The notes under the pieces were generated by a model. It did no database searches. It worked only from the letters and a program-made list of their open reading frames with translations, and was not told the DNA's origin. Of a stretch of DNA of 64,000 nt, positions 47,842 through 59,707 are shown piece after piece. The stretch is from Meandrina meandrites (taxonomy: Eukaryota > Cnidaria > Anthozoa > Scleractinia > Meandrinidae), in contig OY855905.1 of the NCBI GenBank assembly GCA_963693305.1, positions 31,987,937 through 32,051,936 on the forward strand, written 5' to 3'. Position 1 is the stretch's first letter; each line of letters starts with the position of its first letter. The translations under genes and the position numbers were made by a program.

Positions 47842-48015
47842 TTATGGCATATTAGCTCTAAGAAGCTCGGGCCATCTCCAGGCATAAACTTTGATGCTAC
47901 CAAACATTAGCTTGATTGGGTTTAAGTCATAGGAATATGGTGGCAGTTTAACAAGTGTAATATTTCTAGTTGCCAAAATGTTTGTGAAGTCTCTTTCATT
48001 ATCAATAGATGCATT
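47842..48015 (-). pseudogene. Relic of DDE transposase, C-terminal catalytic part
   Basis: A minus frame of 57 codons ending in TAA contains LPPYSYDLNPIKL. This matches the LPPYSPDLNPIE signature around the third catalytic acid of Tc1/IS630-type DDE transposases. The catalytic Glu is replaced by Lys and a stop lies just upstream, so it is dead. The N-terminal relic may be at 50747-50989. Confidence 0.5.
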
Positions 48016-48334
48016 TTATGAGAAACTGTACCTAGCTTTTATGTCACCTAATTTTAATTGAAAGGCCTGTGGAAAAAATGACACTAGCAAATTTTGGCTT
48101 AATGGAACATTGTCAAAACAACTCCAAATTCCGCATGCAGGTTTGTTTACGTGTACTAAACATTGTCCTGTATTTCATTTCCCTGGTCTTTGCTTCGTAA
48201 TAATGAAATAGTGTTTGCAAAAAAAACAAGGTTTTTTGCCGGCGGCGTCTTTGAGAATTTCCTTTGACAAATGATAATTTATAGAAACCAGCACCGGAAC
48301 AATAAAACCAGCACCAGTTAACCGGCTGTTGTTT

Positions 48335-48417
48335 TAACCCTAACAATAAACCTCAACCCTACCCCTAAACTCGAACCCTAATGTTAGGGTTAGGGTTTAT
48401 GGCTTAGGGTTAGGATT
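48335..48417. repeat. Degenerate CCCTAA / TTAGGG tract
   Basis: AACCCTAAC and related units on the left turn into TTAGGGTTAGGG at 48384-48395, then GGCTTAGGGTTAGG. The orientation (CCCTAA before TTAGGG) is not that of an end-to-end telomere fusion. Confidence 0.6.
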
Positions 48418-48568
48418 TAGAAGCTAACCCCAAGCCAGCGGTTTGCCTTCTCATGGTTATTTTTCACTCCGGTTTGCTTGCGGTTAGCTTTCACTCACGT
48501 CTGCTTGCTTGTTAGCTCTTGTTTGGGTCAGCACTATTTTAATGAGTTTGCTCGAAAATTGGCTAGTA

Positions 48569-49105
48569 CAGTGGAACCCCGCCTTACGGCCACCTCGTTA
48601 ATACGGCCACCTCGTTATTATGGCCACTTTTTTTTGTCCCGGCAAAATGGCCATACATTTTCTTATAATAAAACCCCGTTAATGTGGCCACCCCGTTAAT
48701 ACGGCCAACGGCCACTTTCTGAAATCCCAAACTATACAATCCTTTATAATATTACCCTGCTAATACGGCCACTCGAACCAAATATCCGTTAATAATCAAC
48801 CAAACGAAACAAATACAGTACTTGACAAACAATATTGAATGATATTATTATATTCAAAACGCCCATGGATCTCTTTGAGCTTTTCTCCTCTTTCTGAACA
48901 TCTCTTACAGAAAGATTGTTATCAAGGTCCAATAGATTTGTTAGCATTTTGATGTGGCTCTGTTCAATTGTGATATGTATCTGTCAAGATGTCACTTGAA
49001 GTAGACCAGTCATGAGATTTGACCCTACCCAGTTTATACGGCCACCCCGTTAATACGGCCAAATTTCCATGGCCCGTTGGTGGCCGTATTAACGGGGTTC
49101 CACTG
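48569..49105. mobile_element. pogo/Tc1-like MITE, CAGTGGAACCCCG ends, 537 bp
   Basis: The ends CAGTGGAACCCCG and CGGGGTTCCACTG are flanked by TA (48567-48568 and 49106-49107). Both flanks carry tandem copies of CGTTAATACGGCCAC. No transposase frame is present. Confidence 0.85.
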
Positions 49106-49360
49106 TACAACTTTCTACTTAAGTGACACATGCGCTGTTGACTCGATTTAACGAACATGAAGTAAATATGTCAAATTACATTCCATTGGTTTCCCATGAC
49201 ATCTAATTTTTGCTTTCAATACTTGGGTTTTCCGATTTACTGGAAATGGAAAAAACATTTCGGCTATTTGCATAAGAACAATCCCTTTTTACACGCATTG
49301 TACCTAGCATTGCCTTTGTGTTTGGCACAGTCTCAATATCATTCAATCATGATATTCATT

Positions 49361-49520
49361 AAGTGAGAAGCCGGTTTGCTACCTCACGTGCGCCCAATAA
49401 GGCCTCTTCAAATTTACCATGATACTGTCTGTTTTCCTTCAAAATTGGCACAAGCATTGTCTTCAATTTCCAATTAAGTCCCAAGGGAAATTGCTCATGC
49501 ACAATTTGTGGAGGACAACA
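49361..49520 (-). pseudogene. Possible coding relic between the two transposase fragments
   Basis: A minus frame reads PPQIVHEQFPLGLNWKLK and continues open to LLGAREVANRLLT, then stops near 49361. The composition is protein-like but I do not recognise the family. It may belong to the same decayed element as 47842-48015. Confidence 0.25.
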
Positions 49521-50746
49521 AGACAGACTGTTATGGTAAATTTGAGTTGTCCTGCTTTGCTGCCGGCATTTTCTCAGTAAAGGGTATCTCTTATCAGATT
49601 TTTGGGAGAGTGTTAATTATGGCAGTTCTGGATATAATGCAATTTAACAGTTGAACAACAAAAGAATTCCACACACCCAATGTCTATATTAGGATTTCTT
49701 GGCGTGATTGCCAAAGTAGCACAATTTTCAACATGTTCTATATTAGCAATCCTTTTAAAATTATAATTATACTTTGGCGAATAATTGTTAGTTAAATATT
49801 CTCATTGCTCTGCGGCCTTGTTGTCAAAATGCAGCCAAGTCTTAAAAATATGCATTGCCGGTAACTTTGCAGCGGCAATGAAATTCAAATGATGCTCTCT
49901 TGAACAATTGGGTGCATGTTAATTGATTGTAAAAAAGCAGTACTTAAGTTCCAAAGGGGTGTTAAAAAAATAATGTCCAAAAAGATTTGTCTAAACAGTG
50001 AACATTTCCAGTAGAACAGAAAACCCTAGTTAAGCGCTATATGCTCTCACTTCTCCAATCCTTACATCATCACATCGCACACAGTACAAAATCCCACAAA
50101 ATCAAGAAAAGATCGTACACACTTCTTGGTTTTCGCATGCATTGATTGATCGATCGCTGAATTTTTAATGAGACATCGAGAAATGATTCAACAGGGGAGG
50201 TTCAGCCCTCAACACTCAATCAATTTTTAGAAGTCTAAAACAAGCTTGATTCTTGGCAACTTTGCATCCAAGCGGAAAAACTCATGCTGACAAAGTTCGC
50301 GACAAGAAACCTGCCTTAGAATTTCTGCTTGGATCAATCTGCCTAAAGTTCGCCTGGAGTGCCTAAAGAGCGCCATGTGCAAAACAAAGGTCAGAACATT
50401 CCTCAGTTCTTTGAGAGCTGCTTTTCTTTTGCAGGCATCCAGACTTAATGATGTCCTTCAGCCACCAAGCGGCCACACTTGTGCTCTTAATGTTAAATTT
50501 AGCTAAAATTCTATAGTCATTTTTTCCACAGGCCTTTCAATTAATTATTTAATTTATTTTATTTATTACTGTTATAAGGAACATTTTATAGGATTTAACT
50601 TATATATTTTTTATATAATAATGCAAGCCCATTGAGTTTTTTGAATGTGCCCCAAACACTTTATTACTGTTGTTATTATTATTTTTATTATTATTGTCCA
50701 TTACAAGGAACGAGCCATGTGGAATTAAAGGAGCAAAACAATTGTC

Positions 50747-50989
50747 TCATACCCGGCGTAGTAAAAGTCTGTTAAAACTTCCATGGATAGGATATGCACC
50801 AAGAACTCCACTGTCTAAGTCAATGACACTCAAAACTGACATTTTCATGCGTTCATCTCCTTTGTTGGCGACTACAGGGATGTTGCTGTTTGTGTGGAAG
50901 AATCCAGCTGTTTGTACCTTATAAGCGAGTTGAACGGCAGTCTGGTCAACTAAATGAACCTTTTTTGCCAGTGTACAAATGCTGTTCAT
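50747..50989 (-). pseudogene. Possible N-terminal DDE-domain relic
   Basis: An 80-codon minus frame contains VHLVDQTAVQLAY and KMSVLSVIDLDSGVLGAYP. The first is laid out like the strand with the first catalytic Asp of a DDE transposase. It is on the same strand as the DLNPIK relic, 2.7 kb upstream in transcript direction. The link between them is inference; the pogo-like MITE lies between. Confidence 0.3.
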
Positions 50990-51067
50990 TGTGCAATATT
51001 CTCAGGCGTAAACGGTTCTTCCGCAGGTGGTAAGTTCAGGTCATCTCGAAGGGCGTTGTGAAATGGC

Positions 51068-51520
51068 TATCTCTAAAACGGAAATGGCGAATCAGGGGAA
51101 ATGGCGAATCAGGGAATGGGGAACAGGAATCTCTAAAATGGGGAATCTCTAAAGCAGGGAATCTGGGAATCTTTAAAAAGTGGAATCTCTAAAAGGGGGA
51201 ATCTCTGAAAGGGGAAATCTCTAAAACAGGAATCTCTAAAAGGGGGAATTGCTAAACTGGGAAATCTTAGGGTCGCCCACTACCTCTCAGAACGAGTTAC
51301 TTCATTGGTTCTTAAAACAATAGATAACAGGTCATAACAATGCCCCTAGCCCTAAATAACAATAGAGGTAGTGTTTAAAGTGGGTGACTAAAAATAGAGG
51401 TTCCAGAGAGGTAGTGTCTTACTGAAATCTGAAGGTGTAATATGTAAAACGGGGGGGGGGGGGGGGGGGGGGGATCTCTAAACCGGGGAATCTCTGAAAG
51501 AGGGAATCTCTAAACTATAG
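51068..51520 (+). repeat. Minisatellite GGGAATCTCTAAAA, left arm
   Basis: Units of about 14-18 bp sharing GGGAATCTCTAAAA run at 51068-51270. After a unique 180 bp and a G23 run (51451-51473) they resume at 51474-51520. The complementary array lies at 54165-54389 and 55448-55515. Confidence 0.8.
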
Positions 51521-52164
51521 AGGTTAAAGTTTTCATTTAAGTATTTTCCTAGTATCTACCAGACATACTTCAACAAAGTGATGGCGAAATATAATATCTG
51601 ACATCACAATAATGTTGAGTGGAACCTTGACAGAAGAGGGGTCCCCGTATTGGTTTGGGAGCAGGAGGACCTTGAATCTACCTCATAATTCCTTACAATA
51701 TCAGCTTCCAGAAAAGTGTCATTTGAACCATTCAGTTAACGTTTTGCGGGAGCAGAAAAAATAGGGAGGACGCAAAATGTGATATTTATCAATAGAAGCA
51801 CTACATTGACTTCAAGAAACAATTTACTGTTTTTGAACAGGACAAAGGCATGAGAGCGATTCAACTTGTTCTAAACGTACAGTGATCTCAAGGCCATTTA
51901 TCTAATTTATCTTCTTGTTTCCATTGATTACTGAAGTTTCAACAATAGAAATGTCTTTATATTCACTGCATAGAAAGGAGGCATTCACTAGACTGATTTG
52001 TCACCGTGCTTGTTTAAGAGAAAACAATGATTTACCTTGTGCACGAGCCAAGCCATAAAGAAAAAGCAGCCATTTTCTTAATGTGCACATGCTGGTATGC
52101 ATGCTAATCTCCACGCAATCAAAGGTCTCAGCCAGTTTTTTGTATAAAATACAGTGACAATTAA
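51521..52164. other. Spacer inside the minisatellite arms
   Basis: No coding sequence or repeat that I recognise; it ends at the TTAA element. Confidence 0.4.
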
Positions 52165-52784
52165 GACGGAATCCGCCAGCACTTCGAGTAGTCATTGGAC
52201 AAAATTATGTACCAAAATTATTTACACCTTGTTGCAAGCTTTTGTGTTACTGCTTCAAATATCTTATCAAAAGAAATCTTTTCTAACAACACCAGACATT
52301 GAAAACCGATTTCAAAGTTCCACTGAATTCCACTAAATCACTTAAAAGACGTGAGCTTTTGCCTATAGCTTGTGAACTTTGAATTTCATTTTCTCAGGCT
52401 CTGATAAGAAATTGTTGTACCAAAATTATTTACACCTTATTGCAAACTTTTGTGTTACTGCTTCAAATATCTTATCAAAAGAAATCTTTTCTAACAACAC
52501 CAAACACTGAAAACAAATTTCGAATTTCCACTGAATTCCACTGAATCGCTTAAAGACGATTTTACAAAATGGCTGCACGTGAGAATTTGCCTATAGCTTG
52601 TGAACTTTGAAATTCATTTTCTAAGACTCTGATAAAAGTTGTTGTCGGTGTTATCAGGGATTATTACTTACATCTTTACCTTTTATTTAGGGTAGAAAAT
52701 AACGCAATAGGATTTAAATTATTCTGGTACTCGATTTTTGTCCAACTTAAATAAATATTACTCGACGTCTTGGTGGATTCCGTC
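52165..52784. mobile_element. TTAA-flanked element, GACGGAATCCRCCA ends, 620 bp
   Basis: The ends GACGGAATCCGCCA and TGGTGGATTCCGTC are bounded by TTAA at 52161-52164 and 52785-52788. The interior is a direct duplication of about 215 bp: ACCAAAATTATTTACACCTT starts both copies (52211, 52419), and each ends near TTGCCTATAGCTTGTGAACT. Confidence 0.75.
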
Positions 52785-52789
52785 TTAAA

Positions 52790-54164
52790 ACCTTATCTTT
52801 TCAGTACTTTTCTTGGTTTTTGGTGTTTTACCGTGGTTAAGCGCTAATCACATGTAAATTTATGTGCAGTAAGGATGCGCAATGCAACGACAAATGACCT
52901 CAAGTAAATTATCTGTAAGTGTTCCATAAAATTCCATCTTCTTGACCTTTTGGCTTGATGGTTTTGGTTTTACTTTTTCGTGGCATGAAATTGCGTGACC
53001 TGAAATGGGGTTAACAGTTGCCATGTAAATTTAATTGAAGAACAATAGATTTTTTAACCGTGTATTTGGCGTTATCAATTAACTTCTCAAATGCTTAACA
53101 TGTTTTCATTGTGTCTGATTGGGTACCTTGATGGAATGATTAACTAAGCTACTAATGAGAATACATGGTCAGCCTCTGCTTTGTTATATTAAGAAAAGAC
53201 GAATTCTCCCAAAGTAGTTCCAAATGGCTGGAAGTGGTTGTAGGAGCGCATTGAGATAAGCAAATGTCTTGTCCCGAGAGTCCTTTTTCATCTTGCCGGC
53301 TTCTGGCCAACATGGCTGACAATTTTAAATTCCCTCAAGCGTTTGCCAACAAACAAAACTTGAGCCTGCGATCCAATGCAAACCATTACTTGATCAGCGG
53401 TAAACTTAAAAAAAAACATCCGACCTCGATGAATTCTATATCTGAGCCCGCGATATGGTCATGTGATACTGGTCAGTGGATACTTTGTTTTGGCAGCTGT
53501 CAATTAAGCATAACATGGATATCTAATATCAAACATGTAAGCTCTTGTTAACCTCACCAACCTATTTCTGGAGTATGGCTGCCATGTTGGGGTGACGTCG
53601 CTAGGCGCACGCGCCCGCAAACCATGCTGCTAGCCATGATGAGCATGAAAAACCAAAAACATGGTTCTGTTAATTTTCTATGGGTATGGACTCTGCTCTG
53701 CGGCCCTTCGGGCCGCTGGGAGCTCCGCTATAAACAGCTGAGCCTGGCATTACAAATATAGAATGCAAATATTTCAGCATCTTCATGAAAACTTTAAGAC
53801 CTTGTCCTTCCAGAGTGAACATTTTGAGAGCTAAGAACATATCTTGCAAACATCATGAATGAGCTAAGACTACCCATAATAGCAATACATATGACAAATT
53901 AAATACAGAGATGTCATAATCTACTAATAGGAAACCGTGCAGACCTATGACCTCTTAAAACATTTCCTGGGCGGCAGTCTTGCTGCTCTACTCAACTTAA
54001 AATGCCTCCTAATAATGAAGCAGACAGCATATGGTACCCTTACTATACAAGTGAGAAGCGAAATAAATTGGGCGACCAAATCCAATACAAAATAGCAACT
54101 GTACAAATTTCACAAATGTAGGAGTCTGTGTAGGCCTATCACCTGCTTTTTAATTAATGTTTTA
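52790..54164. other. Gene-free region with repeat fragments
   Basis: GTGCAGTAAGGATGCGCAATG at 52863-52883 matches the GC-rich ends of TTAA elements 1 and 2, so a broken copy lies here. GCGGCCCTTCGGGCCGC (about 53700) is a perfect small hairpin. No gene assembled. Confidence 0.45.
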
Positions 54165-54389
54165 GAGATTCCTTGTTTTAGAGATTCCCCCCTTAAAGAG
54201 ATTCCCTGTTTTAGAGATTCCCCCTTTTAGAGATTCCCTGTTTTAGAGATTCCCGGTTGTAGAGATTCCTCCTTTCAGATCTTTCCCATTTTAGAGATGC
54301 CCCCTTTTAGAGATTCCCTGTTTTAGAGATTTCTGGGCTTTAGAGATACCCCATTTTAGAGATTCCCTGTTTTAGAGAATCCCCGTTTT

Positions 54390-55447
54390 CAGGGTGTCCA
54401 GTGACATAGTTGTTCAAAAATATAGGAAAATAGGAATTTTAGGATTGAAAAGATAGGAAAAATAGGAAACTTTGTCCAGAAAATAGGAGAAAAATAGAAG
54501 AATCAATAGTACCTTGTTGGACAAAGATAACCTCCCTACACCCCCTCTGCTATACCAATCCACCACTATAAAAGTTGAGACAAACCAAAGAGTTGAACAA
54601 CTTATCAAAGATCTCTACCAGGGGAATCAGAGATGAAATCACTAATAAATAGCTTTGTCAAACATGGAACGCCTGGTATTCCAGAATTCTACAGCCTCGC
54701 CAAGATACACAAACTGACCCTAGTTGCTAGACCAATAACATCAGGGTGTGATGGCTCGACAGAGATACCAATCGCATGCATTTCTTCGACAAATCAAATG
54801 TTCAAAATTGGGTATGTTCTAGCCCTTTTATCAGTAACAGACCAATCGGGTGGCTCTCTGATTACCCCCATCTCATAAAAAAGTTGCAAAATTTCATCGT
54901 CAATCCAGATAGGAAGATGGAATTGTCTGATCGGAAAAAAACATCCCAACACCTTCTTAATGCTGTAGGACGGAAACAAACAAAACTTCGCTGGAAACGT
55001 GTTAAATTAAGTGCAAGAACAAAAATGACAGTGAAACGAGCAGTAGAAGTCTGTTCTGAAAAAGTTGTGACTGACATGTCAGGGTAGTTTTCCTCTCAAT
55101 GAAGCAATTTCCTCTCAAAGAGCCAAACTATGAAAAAGGCTAAAGCATGCGCTAGGGAGTCATGCAGGCCTGTCAACCCCATTTGTACAGAAGCCCAACA
55201 AGCAATGGTTGGACCTGATATATTTTTGTTAATTTAGAGCATCCACGTCATTCTGTTGCCCGCTTTGCGTTAAATCATATTTCTAAAGCATATAAAAGTA
55301 TGATTCCAATTTTAATTTTGTAACACATTTTCGCTTTACCAGCCAAAAAATAGGAAAAATAGAAGGTTTCATCTAAAAAATTGGAGAAAACAGGAATATG
55401 CTCAAAAAACAGGAAAAGATAGGAAAAAATTGGAACTGGACAACCTG
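54390..55447. mobile_element. hAT-like element, CAGGGTGTCCAGT ends, 1058 bp
   Basis: The left end CAGGGTGTCCAGT is matched by ACTGGACAACCTG at the right. Subterminal AAATAGGAAAAATAGGA repeats occur at both ends. The flanks agree as CGTTTT/CATTTT (5 of 6), too poor to fix the target length. It is inserted inside the TTTTAGAGATTCCC array and carries a reverse-transcriptase fragment. Confidence 0.65.
54633..54800 (+). pseudogene. Reverse-transcriptase fragment, Penelope-like
   Basis: The forward frame gives PGIPEFYSLAKIHK followed by ARPITSGCDGSTE. This is the layout of the FYGLPKIHK and RPI(V/I)SG block of Penelope-like and related reverse transcriptases. The frame is lost soon after (about 54800) and no catalytic YADD motif follows. 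It lies within the hAT-like element, so it was probably captured or inserted there. Confidence 0.55.
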
Positions 55448-55675
55448 CATTTTAGAAGATTCCCCATTTAAGAGCTAGATTCCCTGTAGAGATTCCCCAT
55501 TCCCTGAGAAATATGAAAGCCTTTCTGAATTTCGCTAAGATACATAAATGGATGGAGATAAGATAATGGCCGAGTTAACTTAAGGGTTGAGTTGAGTAGT
55601 TACTGTTTTCCATTTGTTTTTACTAAAAAAGTGTTTAATTTAAGATGTGAATCACTTTTTACGACCAAATAAGTA

Positions 55676-55930
55676 GATAATTAACAATATTTACCGAAGT
55701 GGAGGTAAATATCCACCACTTTCACCGACACTGAGGTGAATAATTGTTTTAGTATATACCACACAAGTTCAATAACTAACGGACCAAAACATTACTTTCG
55801 GTACCCAAGGCAACGCGCGAAGCCATTTTGTTTCTTTTCGGCTGCTCGGAGGTGAATAGTACTTTGCTAATCACCTCCGAGCTAACCAATTAGCGTGCGC
55901 GGAAAGCACTATTCACTTGTGTGGTATATT
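55676..55930 (+). repeat. Dispersed repeat, copy 2 (inverse of 29311-29600)
   Basis: The same blocks as 29311-29600 on the opposite strand, starting TTAACAATATTTACCGAAGT and ending with TTCACTTGTGTGGTATAT. The copies differ by several small indels. Confidence 0.7.
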
Positions 55931-57123
55931 ACTAATTTAAAATAACAACGCGGGAAAACTGATACTTTTGTATTGTGAAATGAAATGAAATTTCTGAACT
56001 GAAATAAATGTTTTCAAAGTACAATCTTTACCCTCGCATGTCGGATCTCACTGAATAATTTATATAATATTCTTGAAATTCAGGAGTTATAATTTCGAGG
56101 CTGCCATCAGTCCTGCAATTCTCCTTCCTGAATTTTTAAAGGAGTTAAAATAGCTCACTTTCAAGTTTCTTTCAAACTGAACAAAAAATTAACCCAGACA
56201 GACAGAAAATTACCTGAACATTTTTCACAGATTGCTTTACAGCAACTTCTTCACCCCGTACTTGAAATTTTAACCAAAAGCTATATATTGTCAAGGCGCG
56301 GTGGTGAAGACTACTCTCTTTTCACGACATCTGTGTACGACGCAATAAAATCGCAATCGGAAGAGCAATTAGCCAAGCGGGCTGTTTCGTCACCGGACTC
56401 CATGAACAACTCAAGTTAACAAAATTAATTTGAGAAAGAACTGACAGGATGTTGTTCCGTTCGAAAAGGCGAATTATTTCTCTGTGCATTGTGGAGTTAC
56501 CATATCATGGCATTCAGACGAATTCCGATCTGATCGTGCGAATTCGCAAACTCGAAGAAAGTCTACAGTTAGAGTAACTGCGGGATCATGGTGAAATCAG
56601 TTTAGTATCATAAAATTAAATTTTGTAGCCAGAACCTCTGAGCTAAGAATAACTTGTCTAATCGGGCCTCGATTTGGCTAAGAAAATATTTTAGTAGCTG
56701 GTGGCGGATAGAGGGTTTGAAATATAGTCAGTTTAGAACATAATTAGCCTCTCCTTTTATCTTTCTCTCGTGTCTCTCGAATGGCCTGAATAAAACTAAA
56801 CCTGAGAGAAAATTAATGATGCACTGCTTATAGTCCACACCGTTATCAAAGGTAATGATTTGCAAGCAAGAAAAAACAAGAATTGAATTGTTCTTAGCGT
56901 AAAACGCGAAATAGTATAAATTTGTAAGCATTATTTCAGTAAATATAACGAGAACCTTTGATTTTGAACTTTCTATTGTAAAAAAGGAAAAGACTCTGGA
57001 AAAACGGTTACTAAAAGTTAATTACTCAAAGTCAATTCAAACTCAACTCAACCTCTAACTCGGTAAATAGCCGATCCCAAATGGATCATGTGTAACAAGA
57101 GCTTCCAGGTAATTAAGCCACTT
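55931..57123. other. Gene-free region
   Basis: No motif-bearing frame, repeat or RNA gene recognised. Confidence 0.4.
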
Positions 57124-57227
57124 AGCTTGGCGGTTTTATTGGGGCCAGACCGCTCGTTGTCGCGGCTACGATTCATTGCTTGTTTGCGCGGAATGCGCGC
57201 GTTTCGCCCCCAAAAAACCGCCAAGCT
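57124..57227. mobile_element. Small MITE, AGCTTGGCGGTTTT ends, 104 bp
   Basis: AGCTTGGCGGTTTT and AAAACCGCCAAGCT are perfect inverted ends, with TTGGGGCC/CGCCCCCAA continuing the pairing. The centre is CpG-rich. No clear target duplication. Confidence 0.65.
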
Positions 57228-58509
57228 ACGCAGACTAGCCAGTCGCCACAAACTTGTCAACAGTGTTCCTTGCAGCATCGTTGGTACGCAACTGCCAGTC
57301 TGTAGATAGGAGTCTGCGATTTGGTATGGTTCCTACATAGGAAAAGCTGCTCCTTTCTTGTAAACTCCACCATGCTGCCATGCTTATTAATTATAATCCT
57401 CCAAGCTATCACAATTTGATCTTGAGTCAGACGTTCAATGCTGCTAGCATTCCGCCTACCGCGTTCACGAAAACAAAACAAAACAAACTTTTGGAAGGCA
57501 CATCAAACGTACGAAATTCTAACAAATCATCCGTCAAACAAAAAACATAGCGCGTAAATGAAATAACAAAAGGTAAAATAAAATTATCTTTCCTCGCTTC
57601 ACATTTTCAAAGACAAATTGCGTGATATGTTGAACCAAATCCATTGTTGGTTTTTCTTGCCAATTTGATTGGCTAACATGACAACACCTCATCGGTGACT
57701 GGTGGAAATGTTTCCAAGAGCCAACAACAACAATTCGGTTTGCCAATGGGATGGCAAACCCAAACAAAAACCAAAGTAATTACCAAATTGCTTTCGACAC
57801 TCAATTGAAAACTGCTATTTTGTCAAATTCTAACGTTTGTTTGTGTATTTATTCCGGAATTTTAATTCGTATCCTTTACTATACGTACAGTTTCTCTGTT
57901 GGTTGTTTAATTAATTGTAGGTTAATGTGTACCAAATCCAGCGTTTCACTTTCATTTAGTTGCTTGATCGAGTATCGGCATGAAATCAAGGAGCTTAGAA
58001 AACAAAAAAGCTTACTCTTTTGCCGGTAAAATTCAAACGAAAAAATTCAGACTAATGAATCGAATCTCTTGATGACAGCAAATTCGATCGAAATAATAAT
58101 TCTAATAACATAACATTCGTTCGATATTTTTGCCTTGCTTCTTGAACTAGGCATTATTTTACATGTAAGCCGTCTCTCGTTAAAGTCACCAAATTGATAC
58201 TATTAACTGAAAATTACACCTCGTCAAAATGTGTTCATATAAAACGTATTCCTCATTTTTAACCTCATTTTCGTCGTTCTTTTGTTGAATTTTCACCCAA
58301 AAATCGGAACAAAATTGTTTTCATATAATTTTGTGTTACAGATTTGTTACATTGAAGCAACGAATAACAAAAACATCTGCCCTTCTGGATGTTAAATTTA
58401 ATTATGTGTAAAAAATCGTTTTGGTAAATGTCTGGTTTTACAAATGTAGTACTTGCTTGTAGCTCCATGATACGAATTACGGACACGATGAAACAGGGGT
58501 GGGAAAATA
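57228..58509. other. Gene-free region before the right-hand array
   Basis: AT-rich, only short frames without motifs. At about 58510 the first unit of the higher-order array begins. Confidence 0.4.
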
Positions 58510-59553
58510 ATACATGTTACTCCATAGAAACGCATTATCACTACCGTGACTGTATCACTGCGTGAAAAAAGTTTATTCCTCCTCGAATGGTAAAATTATT
58601 GCGCAGAGAGCGAAATAGTTTCATCGTTCTCCGGCACACTGTTGAGCTTGGACTCTGCAGAAAATTGCTTCAATTTTTAGGATGTCTAATACAAATTGAC
58701 AGACAACGCAGGTAAAATTTATCTTTCTTGTGTATAATAAAGAACAAAACGTAGCTAACGCTATGCAAAACTTTGGCGATCTAGCTGTCACTCCGTTGTG
58801 ACACTTTCTTTCTATCTTACGGATAAATGAAGAATCGAAATAACTATCTTCTTCTCGTAGCCAAAACAAAAATAATTACAATGTAACAGCCTTGTAAAAA
58901 CCTCTTGAAATTTAAAACATAAACGCTTTCGCTAGCGCTGCATGTAGCCTTAATTGAAATCTTTTCCAAAGACTCAGTTTACAACCCAAACATGATAATA
59001 AAATAAACGAAAATTTTTTATTGTTGATTGTTCACAAACTTGACATGTCTTTACTTCCTGACTTCGTTTCTCGTTTTAACCCGTTCTGTTTAACGCATAA
59101 ATTATTCCAAATTATAGTTTTTTTTCTTCCTTTGGTTCAGTAGCATGCAGTGAAGACAGCAAGTGAAACACATTACTTTCCAAATTACTGCTTATTTGCT
59201 GGTGGTGGTATTCTTCGACCAAGACGAATATATTTCATCTCATCTTCCTCCAGTTTCTTAGCTGATATATCAGGTGATTATACCTATATATATTTACAAA
59301 GGATTTTGTTCTCTTCTCAGATACGTAAGGTGTTATTTTGTTTGAGCTTATATCAGGTTTTTCTTGATGTGAAAAATCGGTAAACCCTGCTAAAACAAAT
59401 ACAGAGGAAACGGTTCAATCGACAAACCGAAATAATTACTGAGTTTGTTATGAACATTTTATCAGTTTTAACTGTTTTTCTTCAAGCATTATATTCTTGA
59501 GCTCTTGACTTAATTCACAGTTGATTAAGAAGGGCTAGCATTAATTTGCTCAT

Positions 59554-59707
59554 AAGGTAAGGTAAGGTTAGGTAACGTCTTTATTTATAGAGGGTAGCAC
59601 TTAATAGCTATAAAGCTAATAAACCTGTGGCCCTCCTATTTACAATTATTAAAAAACTAAAATATACAATAAATTATATATAAAAAACGAAATAAGTAAT
59701 CACAAAA
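59554..59707 (+). mobile_element. Insertion present only in array unit 1, SINE/LINE-tail-like
   Basis: Units 2 and 3 read GCTCATTTTTCGACCAT at this place. Unit 1 has 154 extra bases between GCTCAT and CGACCAT, opening AAGGTAAGGTAAGGTTAGG and ending in an A-rich tail. The A-rich end suggests retroposition; the family is not known to me. Confidence 0.6.

Larger units (their letters stand above)
54165..55515 (-). repeat. Minisatellite TTTTAGAGATTCCC, right arm, interrupted
   Basis: The reverse complement of the 51-kb array. It runs from 54165 to 54389, is broken by a hAT-like insertion (54390-55447) and resumes to 55515. Confidence 0.8.

Noticed and set aside
48384..48395. Interstitial telomere from a chromosome fusion
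   Set aside because: Only about two exact TTAGGG units are present, the rest is degenerate, and the orientation CCCTAA then TTAGGG is opposite to an end-to-end fusion.
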